Assembly (NCBI GenBank): GCA_964409645.1
Contig: CAYPEK010000149.1
Location: 1 to 8,732, forward strand
Length of the DNA: 8,732 nt
Reading direction: 5' to 3'
Origin: CAYPEK01 sp964409645
GTDB lineage: Bacteria > UBP15 > UBA6099
Shown: piece by piece, positions 1 to 6,933 of the stretch
How the letters are laid out: every line of letters begins with the position of its first letter
Numbering within the stretch: position 1 is the first letter of the stretch
Notes under the pieces: model-generated
Database searches by the model: none
Seen by the model: the letters and a program-made list of their open reading frames with translations, nothing else
What the model was told of the DNA's origin: nothing
Translations under genes and position numbers: made by a program

Positions 1-52
1 AAAATCGATTTTTTTAATCTGATTTTCAAAAACTATTTTTTTCAGAGGTCTC
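1..52 (+). mobile_element. End of an IS5-family-like insertion sequence (partial, runs off left edge)
   Basis: Read on the minus strand, positions 52 to 38 are GAGACCTCTGAAAAA. This matches base for base the terminus of the IS5-family element that starts at 8265, and after 15 bases the two sequences diverge. That is what is expected if this is the opposite (right) terminus of the same or a related element, whose transposase would then point rightward; orientation is inferred. Positions 1-37 are very AT-rich and no transposase coding can be recognised in them. The terminus interrupts the GNAT gene at 42-419, supplying its last codons and stop. Confidence 0.7.
38..52 (-). repeat. 15-bp terminal inverted repeat of the left IS
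   Basis: On the minus strand this reads GAGACCTCTGAAAAA, identical to 8265-8279 on the plus strand. The copies face opposite ways, each reading into its own insertion sequence. A GAGACC-type end followed by an A-run is common among IS5-family elements. The exact outer border could shift by a base because the next bases outward differ (C here, T at the right copy). Confidence 0.75.
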
Positions 53-419
53 GATGTATATTGTTTGCGCTCTTCCAGCCGGTAAACAGTTCGAATATCT
101 CGGCATCAGGACACATCTTTTCAAGCTCATTCATGAGAGCAGTGCCTATACCGCAATTACGAAAATTAGGATGGACGATCAGTCTTCTAACAACACATTT
201 ATTTCCTTCAATCTCAGCTCTGACGGAACCAACTATTTTACCGTCTTCGATCGCTTTAAGAACTCTTTGACGCGAGAAATCCTCTGTCATTCCCTCCATG
301 GTTTGAGTCAGCGGTTCTATGGAATAATCATCATATAATTCCGCTTCGGTGATATACGCTACTTTTTGCAATTCGAGGATCGCTCGTGCATCTGAGATGT
401 CGGCAGGTTTGATTTCCAT
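42..419 (-). CDS. GNAT-family N-acetyltransferase, C-terminus cut off by an IS
   Basis: The 125-residue reading frame is a GCN5-related N-acetyltransferase, a family that transfers acetyl from acetyl-CoA to an amine. The N-terminal strand and helix (MEIKPADISDARAI) and the acetyl-CoA pyrophosphate loop RNCGIG at residues 87-92, after LIVHPNF, are intact. The chain then breaks off inside the usual N-N-x-H-x-Y-E-K-x-G-Y motif: it reads NNIH and then RDL-stop. RDL and the TGA stop come from the insertion-sequence terminus, so about 20-30 C-terminal residues (last strands and helix) are missing. It is probably inactive. It is the last gene of the operon-like block, 47 bases after the tautomerase gene. 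Its ribosome binding site is weak. The family call is secure; the substrate is unknown. Confidence 0.85.
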   Translation of the reverse strand: MEIKPADISDARAILELQKVAYITEAELYDDYSIEPLTQTMEGMTEDFSRQRVLKAIEDGKIVGSVRAEIEGNKCVVRRLIVHPNFRNCGIGTALMNELEKMCPDAEIFELFTGWKSANNIHRDL

Positions 420-466
420 GATTTTCTATCTTTTAGATATATAACTGATTTTTTATTTAGCGCAAT

Positions 467-682
467 TTATGTTCCCTGTTTTCCAAAACCCGGCCCGTAT
501 TTATCTATATGCAGTTCACCGCCAGTCGCCCAATCTTCGCGTCCGTGTTCTTCGATAATCACCGTAACCCACTCCGGTTTCACTTCCAGCGCCTGCACAA
601 CAGCGTCCGTAACAGCCTTCACGAGATCACGTTTTTTTTCGACGCTCCTGCCCTTTACGATCTTTATATTTACAACCGGCAT
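467..682 (-). CDS. 4-oxalocrotonate tautomerase family protein
   Basis: This 71-residue protein has the tautomerase-superfamily layout. Met1 precedes Pro2, which becomes the catalytic N-terminal proline after Met removal, followed by a beta strand and the GRS motif with Arg12 (equivalent to Arg11 of 4-oxalocrotonate tautomerase). A helix, the strand VTVIIEE and W-A-T-G-G-E at 51-56 (Phe50 region of the classic enzyme) come next. The position matching catalytic Arg39 is Thr40 here, so the classic xylH/dmpI reaction is unlikely and another keto-enol tautomerisation is more plausible. It is about nine residues longer than the usual 62, with a Gly-rich tail (KYGPGFGKQGT). An AGGGGTG ribosome binding site lies just upstream of the ATG. 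It sits 30 bases after the deacetylase gene and is probably co-transcribed with it. Such proteins act as small oligomers in the cytosol. Confidence 0.87.
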   Translation of the reverse strand: MPVVNIKIVKGRSVEKKRDLVKAVTDAVVQALEVKPEWVTVIIEEHGREDWATGGELHIDKYGPGFGKQGT

Positions 683-712
683 TTTTCACCCCTGTTCATC
701 AAACAGTATTTT

Positions 713-1669
713 TCATTTATCCATCGTACTGTTTTCTTTTCGCAACTTCCTCTGAAAGTCCCTCAACTGCTTGTATCCCACAAGGCATATTCCATTGTCT
801 TTTATTGCCTGTTTTACTTCCGGGTCGAGGACTATGCTTAACTCGCCTTCCCTCGAAACCGCTTCGTTTTCATCGAATCCGCCTGTCGCCGGATGAAAAT
901 AATACTCATACAAGCCCGGCTTCAGATTATTCAAATAAGAAAGAAAACTCTTCTTACGATTCTCAACAGTATCGCGAAGATTGTCTCCGTTCAGCCCATC
1001 GGTTACAACAATACCGTTCTTCTTCAAAATCAAATCGCTCGGCCTTCCCGCCCAGCGCAAAGGTAGATCGTATTGCTTCGCCAGTTTAATCGCCACAGCC
1101 AACGATTTCTTGTCGAACGCATGATAGAAACCTTTATGGCAATCCAGATGCGTTACGTCAACTCCACGATCGTAAGCCGCTTTCACCTGCGCCGACAATT
1201 CAAGGTCCATTTCATCCTGCGGCACGGTTGCCAAATGATTTATTGTCGTCAGAAACCAGCCGTTCGCATCCACAAGATGAGGAACTTTCGCGGCACCGAC
1301 CAGCGGGCCGTACTCATGCCCCGGCGTATCGTCTCTCGCGAGAGTCAGGTGAACGCCGACATCGAGTTTCGGATTCGCCTTCACTAATTCGTACGCTTCA
1401 TTAACATAAAGGTCGGCCGTCATTATGCTGGTGCTTGTTAAAATTCCTTCATTAAATCCCTTCAGTATCGCTTCGTTGCTCCATTCCGATCTGCCGAGAT
1501 CGTCAGCGTTGATTATCAGCGCCTTCTCACATCCTATCTCTTTCAAAAACATCCGCTGCGGGGTTTCCGTTTTTGCGCTTTCACTCAGGACATTTTTCAC
1601 GCCTACGCAAATCAAAAAAACAGCTAACAGCACAAACGACAATAATATGGCGTTCCTTTTCATGCGCAT
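713..1669 (-). CDS. ChbG/YdjC-family carbohydrate deacetylase with N-terminal membrane/signal segment
   Basis: The 318-residue protein belongs to the YdjC/ChbG family, metal-dependent deacetylases of N-acetylated sugars such as chitooligosaccharides. Family hallmarks are present in order: LIINADDLG (51-59, catalytic and metal Asp), GVHLTL (105-110, His107), THLDCHKG (173-180, metal His174 and His178) and YYFHPA (256-261, His259). Residues 7-24 are strongly hydrophobic after a basic MRMKR start, so the enzyme is likely exported or membrane-anchored. This is unusual, because E. coli ChbG is cytosolic. The hydrophobic segment ends in F-L-I-C, which is not a proper lipobox. The gene follows the LarA-like gene by 20 bases. 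The fold is confident; the substrate is not determined, and some family members may not act on chitooligosaccharides. Confidence 0.88.
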   Translation of the reverse strand: MRMKRNAILLSFVLLAVFLICVGVKNVLSESAKTETPQRMFLKEIGCEKALIINADDLGRSEWSNEAILKGFNEGILTSTSIMTADLYVNEAYELVKANPKLDVGVHLTLARDDTPGHEYGPLVGAAKVPHLVDANGWFLTTINHLATVPQDEMDLELSAQVKAAYDRGVDVTHLDCHKGFYHAFDKKSLAVAIKLAKQYDLPLRWAGRPSDLILKKNGIVVTDGLNGDNLRDTVENRKKSFLSYLNNLKPGLYEYYFHPATGGFDENEAVSREGELSIVLDPEVKQAIKDNGICLVGYKQLRDFQRKLRKENSTMDK

Positions 1670-1689
1670 TCCCCCGATAATTATGTGAA

Positions 1690-2985
1690 CTACTTGCCCT
1701 TACAGGTGTTGCAGCATGGGATTACATAAGGCCCCTCCGGAATGACTGCTATCCGCGCCGCATCTCCTTGTTTTTCGAGAGCAACCGACAGAGCGTGGGC
1801 GATATCATCGGTAACCGTTGCTTGTGTAAGGTAATGAAGGTCCGGGTTCAATCCTTTTGTCACCAAAATTATGTCCGCTTTTCTCATGGCAAGCAGCATT
1901 TTTTCAACCTGCCACTGATCCGCAATGAAATTTTCAGGTTTATCTATGTATTCAATAAATTTGTCTATATCTTTAACTTTATCAAATTTTTTCAGGCATT
2001 CGACAAACGTATCATTGCCCATCCCCTCGCTGCATTCGGACGCTATGATGATCGTCCCGCCTTCTTTCACGACATTTAATGTTCCCACCATCCCCTTCAC
2101 TGTTTGATAATACGTTTTGTCCAGCGGATAGCCTGCACTTGAGGTTATAACGATATCTGCTCTTTCGCTCGCTTCAAGCATGTCGTACTGCATCGCAAAC
2201 TTCACGCCTTCGTTATGCGCGGCCGTCACATCGCCCGAATACACACCGCATAAAGCGCGTTCCTCGTCGATAACGACATTGACGATGAAGTCAACTCCGG
2301 CGAGCCGAGCAATCTCCGTCAGTTCCTTGTGAAGCGGATTCTCATCGACAACACAATTGGTCGCGTTCGGCATCTCCATGAAATACGGGCTGTGAATCCT
2401 TTGAGCCGTTTTTATCGACGCGATCCCCGGGCATATCGCTTTTCGTCCGCCTGAATAACCGGCCATGAAATGCGGTTCAATCAACCCTGTTAATATTTTC
2501 ACCTCCGCATCCAGATAACGTGAATCTATATAAACCTCAGTCCCGGATGATGTATCGGCAAGTTTTCTGTGGGTTGAATCGTCAAAACAGTCGTGGTTAA
2601 TAAACTCGTACTCTTCCGCTATCTTTTCGCCGATTAATTCGGTGATCTCCGAACCGAGATTCGGCCGGTGCGTACCTGTCGCGTTGAGAATGATAATGTT
2701 TTTCTTTGGAACGCCGCCCTCGAGCAATTCATTGATAATGTGAGGGAGCAGCAGCTTATTCGGCACCGGCCGCGTAACGTCGTTCACCACAATACATGCC
2801 GAATTCTTACCTTTAGCTATCTCTTTCAATCTGAGTGTCCCAACCGGCGATGCAAGCGATTTGATAACAGATTCATCCGGATCGGCGACGCGCGGCATTT
2901 TTTTCTTCCGATATACCACCGCGAGATTCGCTTCCGGCACATCGACGCTTAAATGCCCTTTTCCGTACGCAACTTTAACTTCCAT
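1690..2985 (-). CDS. larA-like: LarA-family nickel-pincer hydroxyacid racemase/epimerase
   Basis: This is a full-length LarA (DUF2088) protein, about 431 residues. The family uses a nickel-pincer nucleotide cofactor to racemise or epimerise alpha-hydroxyacids by hydride transfer. Residues below are numbered from the upstream ATG at 3003. Signatures seen are VNDVTRP (73-79), GTHRP (110-114, His112 as the LarA His108 counterpart), EPHFMAGYSGGRKAICPG (176-193, His178 and the cofactor-linking Lys188) and RIHSP (202-206, nickel ligand His204). All key residues are present, so it is probably active if cofactor is supplied. The C-terminus is PCCNTCKGK. I prefer the ATG at 2985 because GGAGA lies eight bases upstream; the ATG at 3003 lacks a good site. 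LarA homologues act on lactate, malate and sugar acids, among others. The dehydrogenase neighbours hint at a sugar acid, which is inference. LarB, LarC and LarE are not in the window. Confidence 0.9.
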   Translation of the reverse strand: MEVKVAYGKGHLSVDVPEANLAVVYRKKKMPRVADPDESVIKSLASPVGTLRLKEIAKGKNSACIVVNDVTRPVPNKLLLPHIINELLEGGVPKKNIIILNATGTHRPNLGSEITELIGEKIAEEYEFINHDCFDDSTHRKLADTSSGTEVYIDSRYLDAEVKILTGLIEPHFMAGYSGGRKAICPGIASIKTAQRIHSPYFMEMPNATNCVVDENPLHKELTEIARLAGVDFIVNVVIDEERALCGVYSGDVTAAHNEGVKFAMQYDMLEASERADIVITSSAGYPLDKTYYQTVKGMVGTLNVVKEGGTIIIASECSEGMGNDTFVECLKKFDKVKDIDKFIEYIDKPENFIADQWQVEKMLLAMRKADIILVTKGLNPDLHYLTQATVTDDIAHALSVALEKQGDAARIAVIPEGPYVIPCCNTCKGK

Positions 2986-3037
2986 TTTTATGTCTCCATT
3001 CATTCATTGCTTTTATTATAATCGAAATATCTTCAGT

Positions 3038-4153
3038 TCAAATATTCGGATTTTTCACAATTTGATAGACGAATCTGAAAACTTCTTCCAGTTCCGAAAT
3101 CGATATTTCCTCTTCCTTTGTGTGACACTTACTCATAGCTGTCCCGAGCGGGACCGACGGCAAACCAAGCACGTTAAAGATATTCGCATCGCTTCCGCCG
3201 CCGCTGGTTTTCAATTCCGGCGTAATGTCCAATGCTTTTGCCGCGGCGATTGCGGTGCGCACGACAGGCGCATCCTCGGAAATTCTGTAATTCACATATT
3301 CGCGATCGATCTTGATGTCGATGCCAGCGCCGGCTTCGCTTGCCGCATCCTCAAGAGCCTTTTTCATCGCCGCGATCTGCTTCTCGAGTTTCTCCATATT
3401 ATGGCTCCGAGCCTCCGCTTCGATGTGAACGGAATCCGGAATAATGTTAGTGGCTCGCCCGCCTCGTATCACTCCGACATTCGCGGTTGTCTCTTCGTCA
3501 ATGCGACCGAGTTTCATCGCCGCTATCGCTTTCGACGCCGTCAGAATCGCGCTCACGCCTTTTTCCGGCTCTATTCCCGCGTGCGCCGCCCGGCCCGTTA
3601 TCACCGCATCGATTTTATCGTGTGTGGGCGACGCAACGAAAATCCCGCCGGCCTTACCCGTGCAATCGAGTACGTATCCGAAATCGGCCTTCAGATGTTT
3701 CGGGTCGATCACCGCCGCGCCTTTAATTCCGAGCTCTTCCGCAACAGATAAAACAATCAATATGTCACCATGTGGTACTTTTTCTTCTTTCAATCTCCTG
3801 ACCATTTCCAATATTACTGCCACGCCGGCTTTATCGTCGCCGCCTAATATCGTCTGGCCCGCCGATTTTATTATGTCGCCATCAATTGTGTATTTTACGC
3901 CTATGCCCGGCTTGACCGTGTCGGTATGCGCATTCAGCATTATTGTCGGCGCATCCTTAAGAGTTCCTTTTATAGTCGCTATCAGATTCCCGGCATTCCC
4001 GCCGATTTTCGATCCGGCGTCATCCTCGAAAATCGAATCAACGTACGGCTTCAGTCTGCTTGCAACACAATCTACAACGTTTCTTTCGGACAACGACTCG
4101 CTGTCGATTGCTATCAATTCAAGAAAAGTGTCAATTAACGATGAATTGCCCAT
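3038..4153 (-). CDS. M20-family metallopeptidase, PepT-like
   Basis: The 371-residue protein is a di-zinc M20 peptidase whose length and motifs fit the PepT-like (tripeptidase T-related) branch. Catalytic positions are visible: AHTDTV (75-80, metal His76 and Asp78), GGDDKAG (104-110, bridging Asp106), AEELG (138-142, general base Glu139 and metal Glu140), LDCTG (162-166, Asp163) and KCHTKEEE (342-349, metal His344). The dimerisation/lid domain contains GRAAHAG (187-193, His191), and GGGSDAN (318-324) lies in the returning catalytic domain. Known relatives cleave tripeptides or acylated amino acids in the cytosol. In this sugar-type operon it could equally remove an amide-linked group from an intermediate. 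GGAG lies 12 bases before the ATG, a rather long spacing. It sits 45 bases after the second dehydrogenase gene and 52 before the LarA-like gene. Confidence 0.87.
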   Translation of the reverse strand: MGNSSLIDTFLELIAIDSESLSERNVVDCVASRLKPYVDSIFEDDAGSKIGGNAGNLIATIKGTLKDAPTIMLNAHTDTVKPGIGVKYTIDGDIIKSAGQTILGGDDKAGVAVILEMVRRLKEEKVPHGDILIVLSVAEELGIKGAAVIDPKHLKADFGYVLDCTGKAGGIFVASPTHDKIDAVITGRAAHAGIEPEKGVSAILTASKAIAAMKLGRIDEETTANVGVIRGGRATNIIPDSVHIEAEARSHNMEKLEKQIAAMKKALEDAASEAGAGIDIKIDREYVNYRISEDAPVVRTAIAAAKALDITPELKTSGGGSDANIFNVLGLPSVPLGTAMSKCHTKEEEISISELEEVFRFVYQIVKNPNI

Positions 4154-4198
4154 CAGTACGTTTCACTCCAATTTTTATTGGTTTTATCACTTAGGAAT

Positions 4199-5284
4199 TT
4201 AATCTATACGAACCGACTCGTTGCTCGAAGACGATTCAATCGCCGCCGAAACCACACGGACTGCGTGAAGATGTTTCTTTATATCCTGTTTTAACGGCGA
4301 TCCGTAAGCAGCCGACTCAGCAAAAGCCACCGCGCAGTCTCGGACCGCGTCCTCCCACTCGACATCAAGGCCGCTTCCTATTCCAAGAGAGAAATATTTC
4401 TTCCCGCGGCGAATCTCAATCCAAGGCGTCTCAGTCAGCTTGCCGTAAAAATGATTCGCCCAGATAATTCCGTCGGTGCCAGCGAGCTCAATCGACGCGT
4501 CGCACGGCCATCCTTTTGTCCTTATCGATGTCTTTGGTGAATAACTCAGCTCAATAACCGCGTAACATCCCGGCGCTCTCAATTTCATGGCGATGACCGA
4601 CTGCCCGCCGGCGCTTTTCTTTCCGTCTTTCAGCATCGGATTCATGTACGCCACCACGGACTCGACATTTCCGAGCAAATCCGCGGCATAAGGGATTACG
4701 TCGAAGCAGGGATGGTAAACTCCGCAATTGCTTTCGAGCAAATCTTCGTGCGGGCCCCATCCGCCGTCGCCGCAAAGATTAAACTTGAACCTCGCGGCGC
4801 ATAGTTCGCCGATCTCCATCTTATCGATTAATTCTTTGAGCTTGCGATACGGCTGAAAATAGAACGCTTCGTCGAACACGGCGAGCTTCGTTCCGGATTT
4901 CTTCGAAATTTTATACAACCTCTCGGCTTCGGCCGAATCTTCAGCGAACGGCTTGCTCAGTATGACATGAACTCCCGCCTTAAGGAGAGATTCCACTATC
5001 TCGTTTCTGCCGTCTGGAAGCGACATGACAAAAGCCGCACCGATGCTATCGATAAATTCTTTCTCGTCGCAAACCGCCCGCGCGCCGATCAAACCGGCAT
5101 TCCGTTCGGCTTTCTTTTCTTTAGGATGATAATAAACGACATCGGAAACGCATTCCGCTTCTTTAAAACAAGAACCGATAAGTTCCGCATCGGGACCGCT
5201 TCCGGCAATCCCCATCGTAACATACCGCTTCCGGCTCTCGCGTCCCGATCTTACGCCGCCCAGTATTTCTTCGAATATCGACAT
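4199..5284 (-). CDS. Gfo/Idh/MocA-family oxidoreductase (second copy)
   Basis: The protein is about 361 residues, an NAD(P)-dependent dehydrogenase of the Gfo/Idh/MocA type, which oxidises or reduces sugars, inositols and related polyols. With the ATG at 5284 as residue 1, the Rossmann fold starts late, with MGIAGSG around 24-30, after an extra 20-odd residue N-terminal stretch. The conserved lysine motif reads LSKPF (109-113) where EKP is usual. YHPCFDVIPYAADLLG (about 190-205) supplies the catalytic His and the helix seen in family members. A GTG at 5290 is an alternative start; neither start has a strong ribosome binding site. The degenerate nucleotide loop (G-x-x-G-x-G without the typical G-x-G-x-x-G) makes cofactor preference unclear. 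It is divergent from the dehydrogenase at 5574-6731, so probably not a recent duplicate. Substrate unknown. Confidence 0.83.
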   Translation of the reverse strand: MSIFEEILGGVRSGRESRKRYVTMGIAGSGPDAELIGSCFKEAECVSDVVYYHPKEKKAERNAGLIGARAVCDEKEFIDSIGAAFVMSLPDGRNEIVESLLKAGVHVILSKPFAEDSAEAERLYKISKKSGTKLAVFDEAFYFQPYRKLKELIDKMEIGELCAARFKFNLCGDGGWGPHEDLLESNCGVYHPCFDVIPYAADLLGNVESVVAYMNPMLKDGKKSAGGQSVIAMKLRAPGCYAVIELSYSPKTSIRTKGWPCDASIELAGTDGIIWANHFYGKLTETPWIEIRRGKKYFSLGIGSGLDVEWEDAVRDCAVAFAESAAYGSPLKQDIKKHLHAVRVVSAAIESSSSNESVRID

Positions 5285-5313
5285 TCGCACGCCCCGCGCT
5301 TATTCGCGCCTTG

Positions 5314-5610
5314 TCACCAATCATATACGTAATTGATAAGATATCCTCTTATGAATGACTTAACTTGAGACGGCCTTGCTTCAAGGATTATTTTCCTTAA
5401 CGCATCCGACCCCGGAGGCCCTTGCATAAAAAACTGTTCGAGTTCTCTTACTCGGTTCACCATCTCTTCGTCGTCGTTGGACACCGACAGGCGGGACAAG
5501 TCCTTCAGACGCCCCATCACGGCGGCAAGCACCGGGTCCGGCAACTTCATGGTGCCTACCATCAGCGCGTAAATCAGCTCTGTTTGGATTCGCAACAGGT
5601 GTTCGCGCAT
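5314..5610 (-). CDS. Unrecognised 98-residue helical protein overlapping the first dehydrogenase
   Basis: I do not recognise this protein. It starts 37 bases inside the 3' end of the upstream dehydrogenase gene, in another frame. A GGGAG ribosome binding site lies eight bases before its ATG, which supports genuine translation, probably coupled to the upstream gene. The sequence is predicted mostly helical. A hydrophobic-acidic N-terminal half (residues 5-40) is followed by an acidic linker with NDDEEM (45-50), a charged helix around 50-63, the turn QGPPGSD (63-69) and a conserved-looking C-terminus, FIRGYLINYVYDW (86-98). There is no signal peptide or membrane span. Position between two Gfo/Idh/MocA genes suggests it could be a small partner or regulator of one of them, but this is inference only. 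Confidence 0.65.
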   Translation of the reverse strand: MREHLLRIQTELIYALMVGTMKLPDPVLAAVMGRLKDLSRLSVSNDDEEMVNRVRELEQFFMQGPPGSDALRKIILEARPSQVKSFIRGYLINYVYDW

Positions 5611-6731
5611 TTGTTGTGCTCCCGTATCAGATTGTCATCGACTTCATCGGGCCTGACTTCAATTCCCGTCTTACCGGCTATGATGCACGCGTATGCGAAC
5701 TGCGTGATTTTCTTGCCTCTCTCGCCGGAAAGATGAGGATCGGTATCGTTTTTCACGCATTTTACAAAATGCCTTGTCGAGTCGGAAAAACTGTCCTGCC
5801 AATCGGCTCTGATATCGTCGAAAAGTATCCGCTTCCCGCCTCTGATCAGAGTCAATGCGGGCGCATCGAGCAGTTGAGCGCTGCATCTCGTTATCGAAAT
5901 CGATCCGCGCGTTCCAGTTATATCTATCCGTTCGTCCGCTGAAAAATATTTCGATTTGTTATACAGATTCGGGCTGAGACCGAGATCGAATACTCCGAGC
6001 GTGTCGCAGCCTTTGTATCTCCACACAAGAACGCCCGGCATGTCCGCATAAGCAAACGATCTGTCCACCCATCCGCGCACCACATCGATATCGCCGACGA
6101 GGTCGATGGCCTGAGACAGCTTGTGATACCCGTCGTCGAAAATGGCCTGCCCCATGCCCTTCTCCACTTCGAGCATGTGCCACAGCTCCACCGACAGCGG
6201 ATAATATCTCGCGCCGAACATGCAGGTGCCGAGTTTGAACCTGACATTCAACGGCTCACCTATTTCACCCTCGGCAATGAGCTCTTTCGCCTTAACGTAA
6301 GGAGGATAAAAAACAAAATTTTCGAACACTTTGAACTTTACGCCGTTACGCTTCGCGGCCGCGATCATGTTATCCGCTTCGCCTATAGTGATGCACATGG
6401 GCTTTTGCACGGAAACATTCTTTCCGGCATTTGCCGCCGCTATCACCATTTTCTCGTGACACGCATGTGGCGTGAGTATTTCGACTATATCGATCTCGGG
6501 GTCTTTAAGCAACTCGTTGAAGTCGATATACGTTTTGATATCGCCCAATTCGCGAGTACCCATTTCGAGCTTATCTGCATCAAGGTCGCATATCGCATAC
6601 AAATCACAATCGGGGTTATCCAGATACCCCGGCATGTGCATCCTCGATATATCGCCTATCCCGACGAGGGCCGCTTTGAGTTTGCGTTTCTTTGCTGTTT
6701 TTTCTTTTTTATCCGCTTTTTTCGCCGACAT
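5574..6731 (-). CDS. Gfo/Idh/MocA-family oxidoreductase (first gene of the operon)
   Basis: This 385-residue protein is an NAD(P)-dependent dehydrogenase of the Gfo/Idh/MocA family. A very lysine-rich leader (residues 3-19) precedes the Rossmann start LKAALVGIGDIS (18-29). ICDLD (47-51) ends the second strand that binds the adenosine ribose. VEILTPHACHEK (83-94) and NVSVQKPM (105-112) follow; the latter is the EKP motif with Gln109 replacing Glu but Lys110 kept. FDDGYHKLSQAIDLVG (198-213), with His203, is the family's catalytic-helix motif. Cys-rich residues (CANTCC) end the chain. Substrates in this family are sugars, inositols, sugar acids or nucleotide-sugars; none can be chosen from sequence. 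It is the first gene of the block and probably sets its transcription. The ribosome binding site is weak (CGGGA directly before the ATG). The downstream 98-residue gene overlaps its end. Confidence 0.9.
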   Translation of the reverse strand: MSAKKADKKEKTAKKRKLKAALVGIGDISRMHMPGYLDNPDCDLYAICDLDADKLEMGTRELGDIKTYIDFNELLKDPEIDIVEILTPHACHEKMVIAAANAGKNVSVQKPMCITIGEADNMIAAAKRNGVKFKVFENFVFYPPYVKAKELIAEGEIGEPLNVRFKLGTCMFGARYYPLSVELWHMLEVEKGMGQAIFDDGYHKLSQAIDLVGDIDVVRGWVDRSFAYADMPGVLVWRYKGCDTLGVFDLGLSPNLYNKSKYFSADERIDITGTRGSISITRCSAQLLDAPALTLIRGGKRILFDDIRADWQDSFSDSTRHFVKCVKNDTDPHLSGERGKKITQFAYACIIAGKTGIEVRPDEVDDNLIREHNKCANTCCESKQS

Positions 6732-6851
6732 TCCCGCTGCCCGAACAAATTTTGTTTTTATTACATTACCATTATTCCGCCTTCAATACAAATGTTATTT
6801 TTCAATTTATCCGGTTGCCTGACGGGCCACGTTTTAACTTGATTGAAATGT

Positions 6852-6881
6852 ATTCTAATTTTAGTTAATACCAATTCTCAA
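6852..6881 (-). promoter_or_regulatory. Candidate sigma70-type promoter of the eight-gene block
   Basis: On the minus strand a -35-like TTGAGA (6876-6881) is separated by 18 bases from a -10-like TAGAAT (6852-6857); each matches consensus at five of six positions. Transcription would begin about 115 bases before the first dehydrogenase ATG, leaving a leader in which I see no recognisable riboswitch. The region is AT-rich, so chance matches are likely. This is the best pair I found between 6732 and 6933. Confidence 0.35.
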
Positions 6882-6933
6882 ATTCTTTTCGCAAGATAAT
6901 CCGTTATCTACACGAATTTTTAAATTACCATTT

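Noticed and set aside
1601..1650. Lipoprotein signal in the ChbG-type protein (Cys21)
   Set aside because: The residues before the cysteine are F-L-I, and a lipobox needs a small residue at -1.
2861..3751. A 296-codon open frame on the plus strand
   Set aside because: It runs antisense across the LarA-like and M20 genes, both of which have clear catalytic motifs. The translation is Arg/Phe-rich with no domain, typical of a shadow frame.
3444..4202. A 252-codon hydrophobic plus-strand frame resembling a membrane protein
   Set aside because: It is the exact antisense of the M20 peptidase. Its apparent hydrophobicity arises from reading the opposite strand of charged helices.
6123..6842. A 239-codon plus-strand frame
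   Set aside because: It lies antisense to the first Gfo/Idh/MocA gene, with no ribosome binding site or recognisable domain.
6894..6909. Hairpin AGATAA-TCCG-TTATCT as a terminator for the membrane protein gene
   Set aside because: The stem is only six base pairs, mostly A/T, and no U-run follows on the minus strand.
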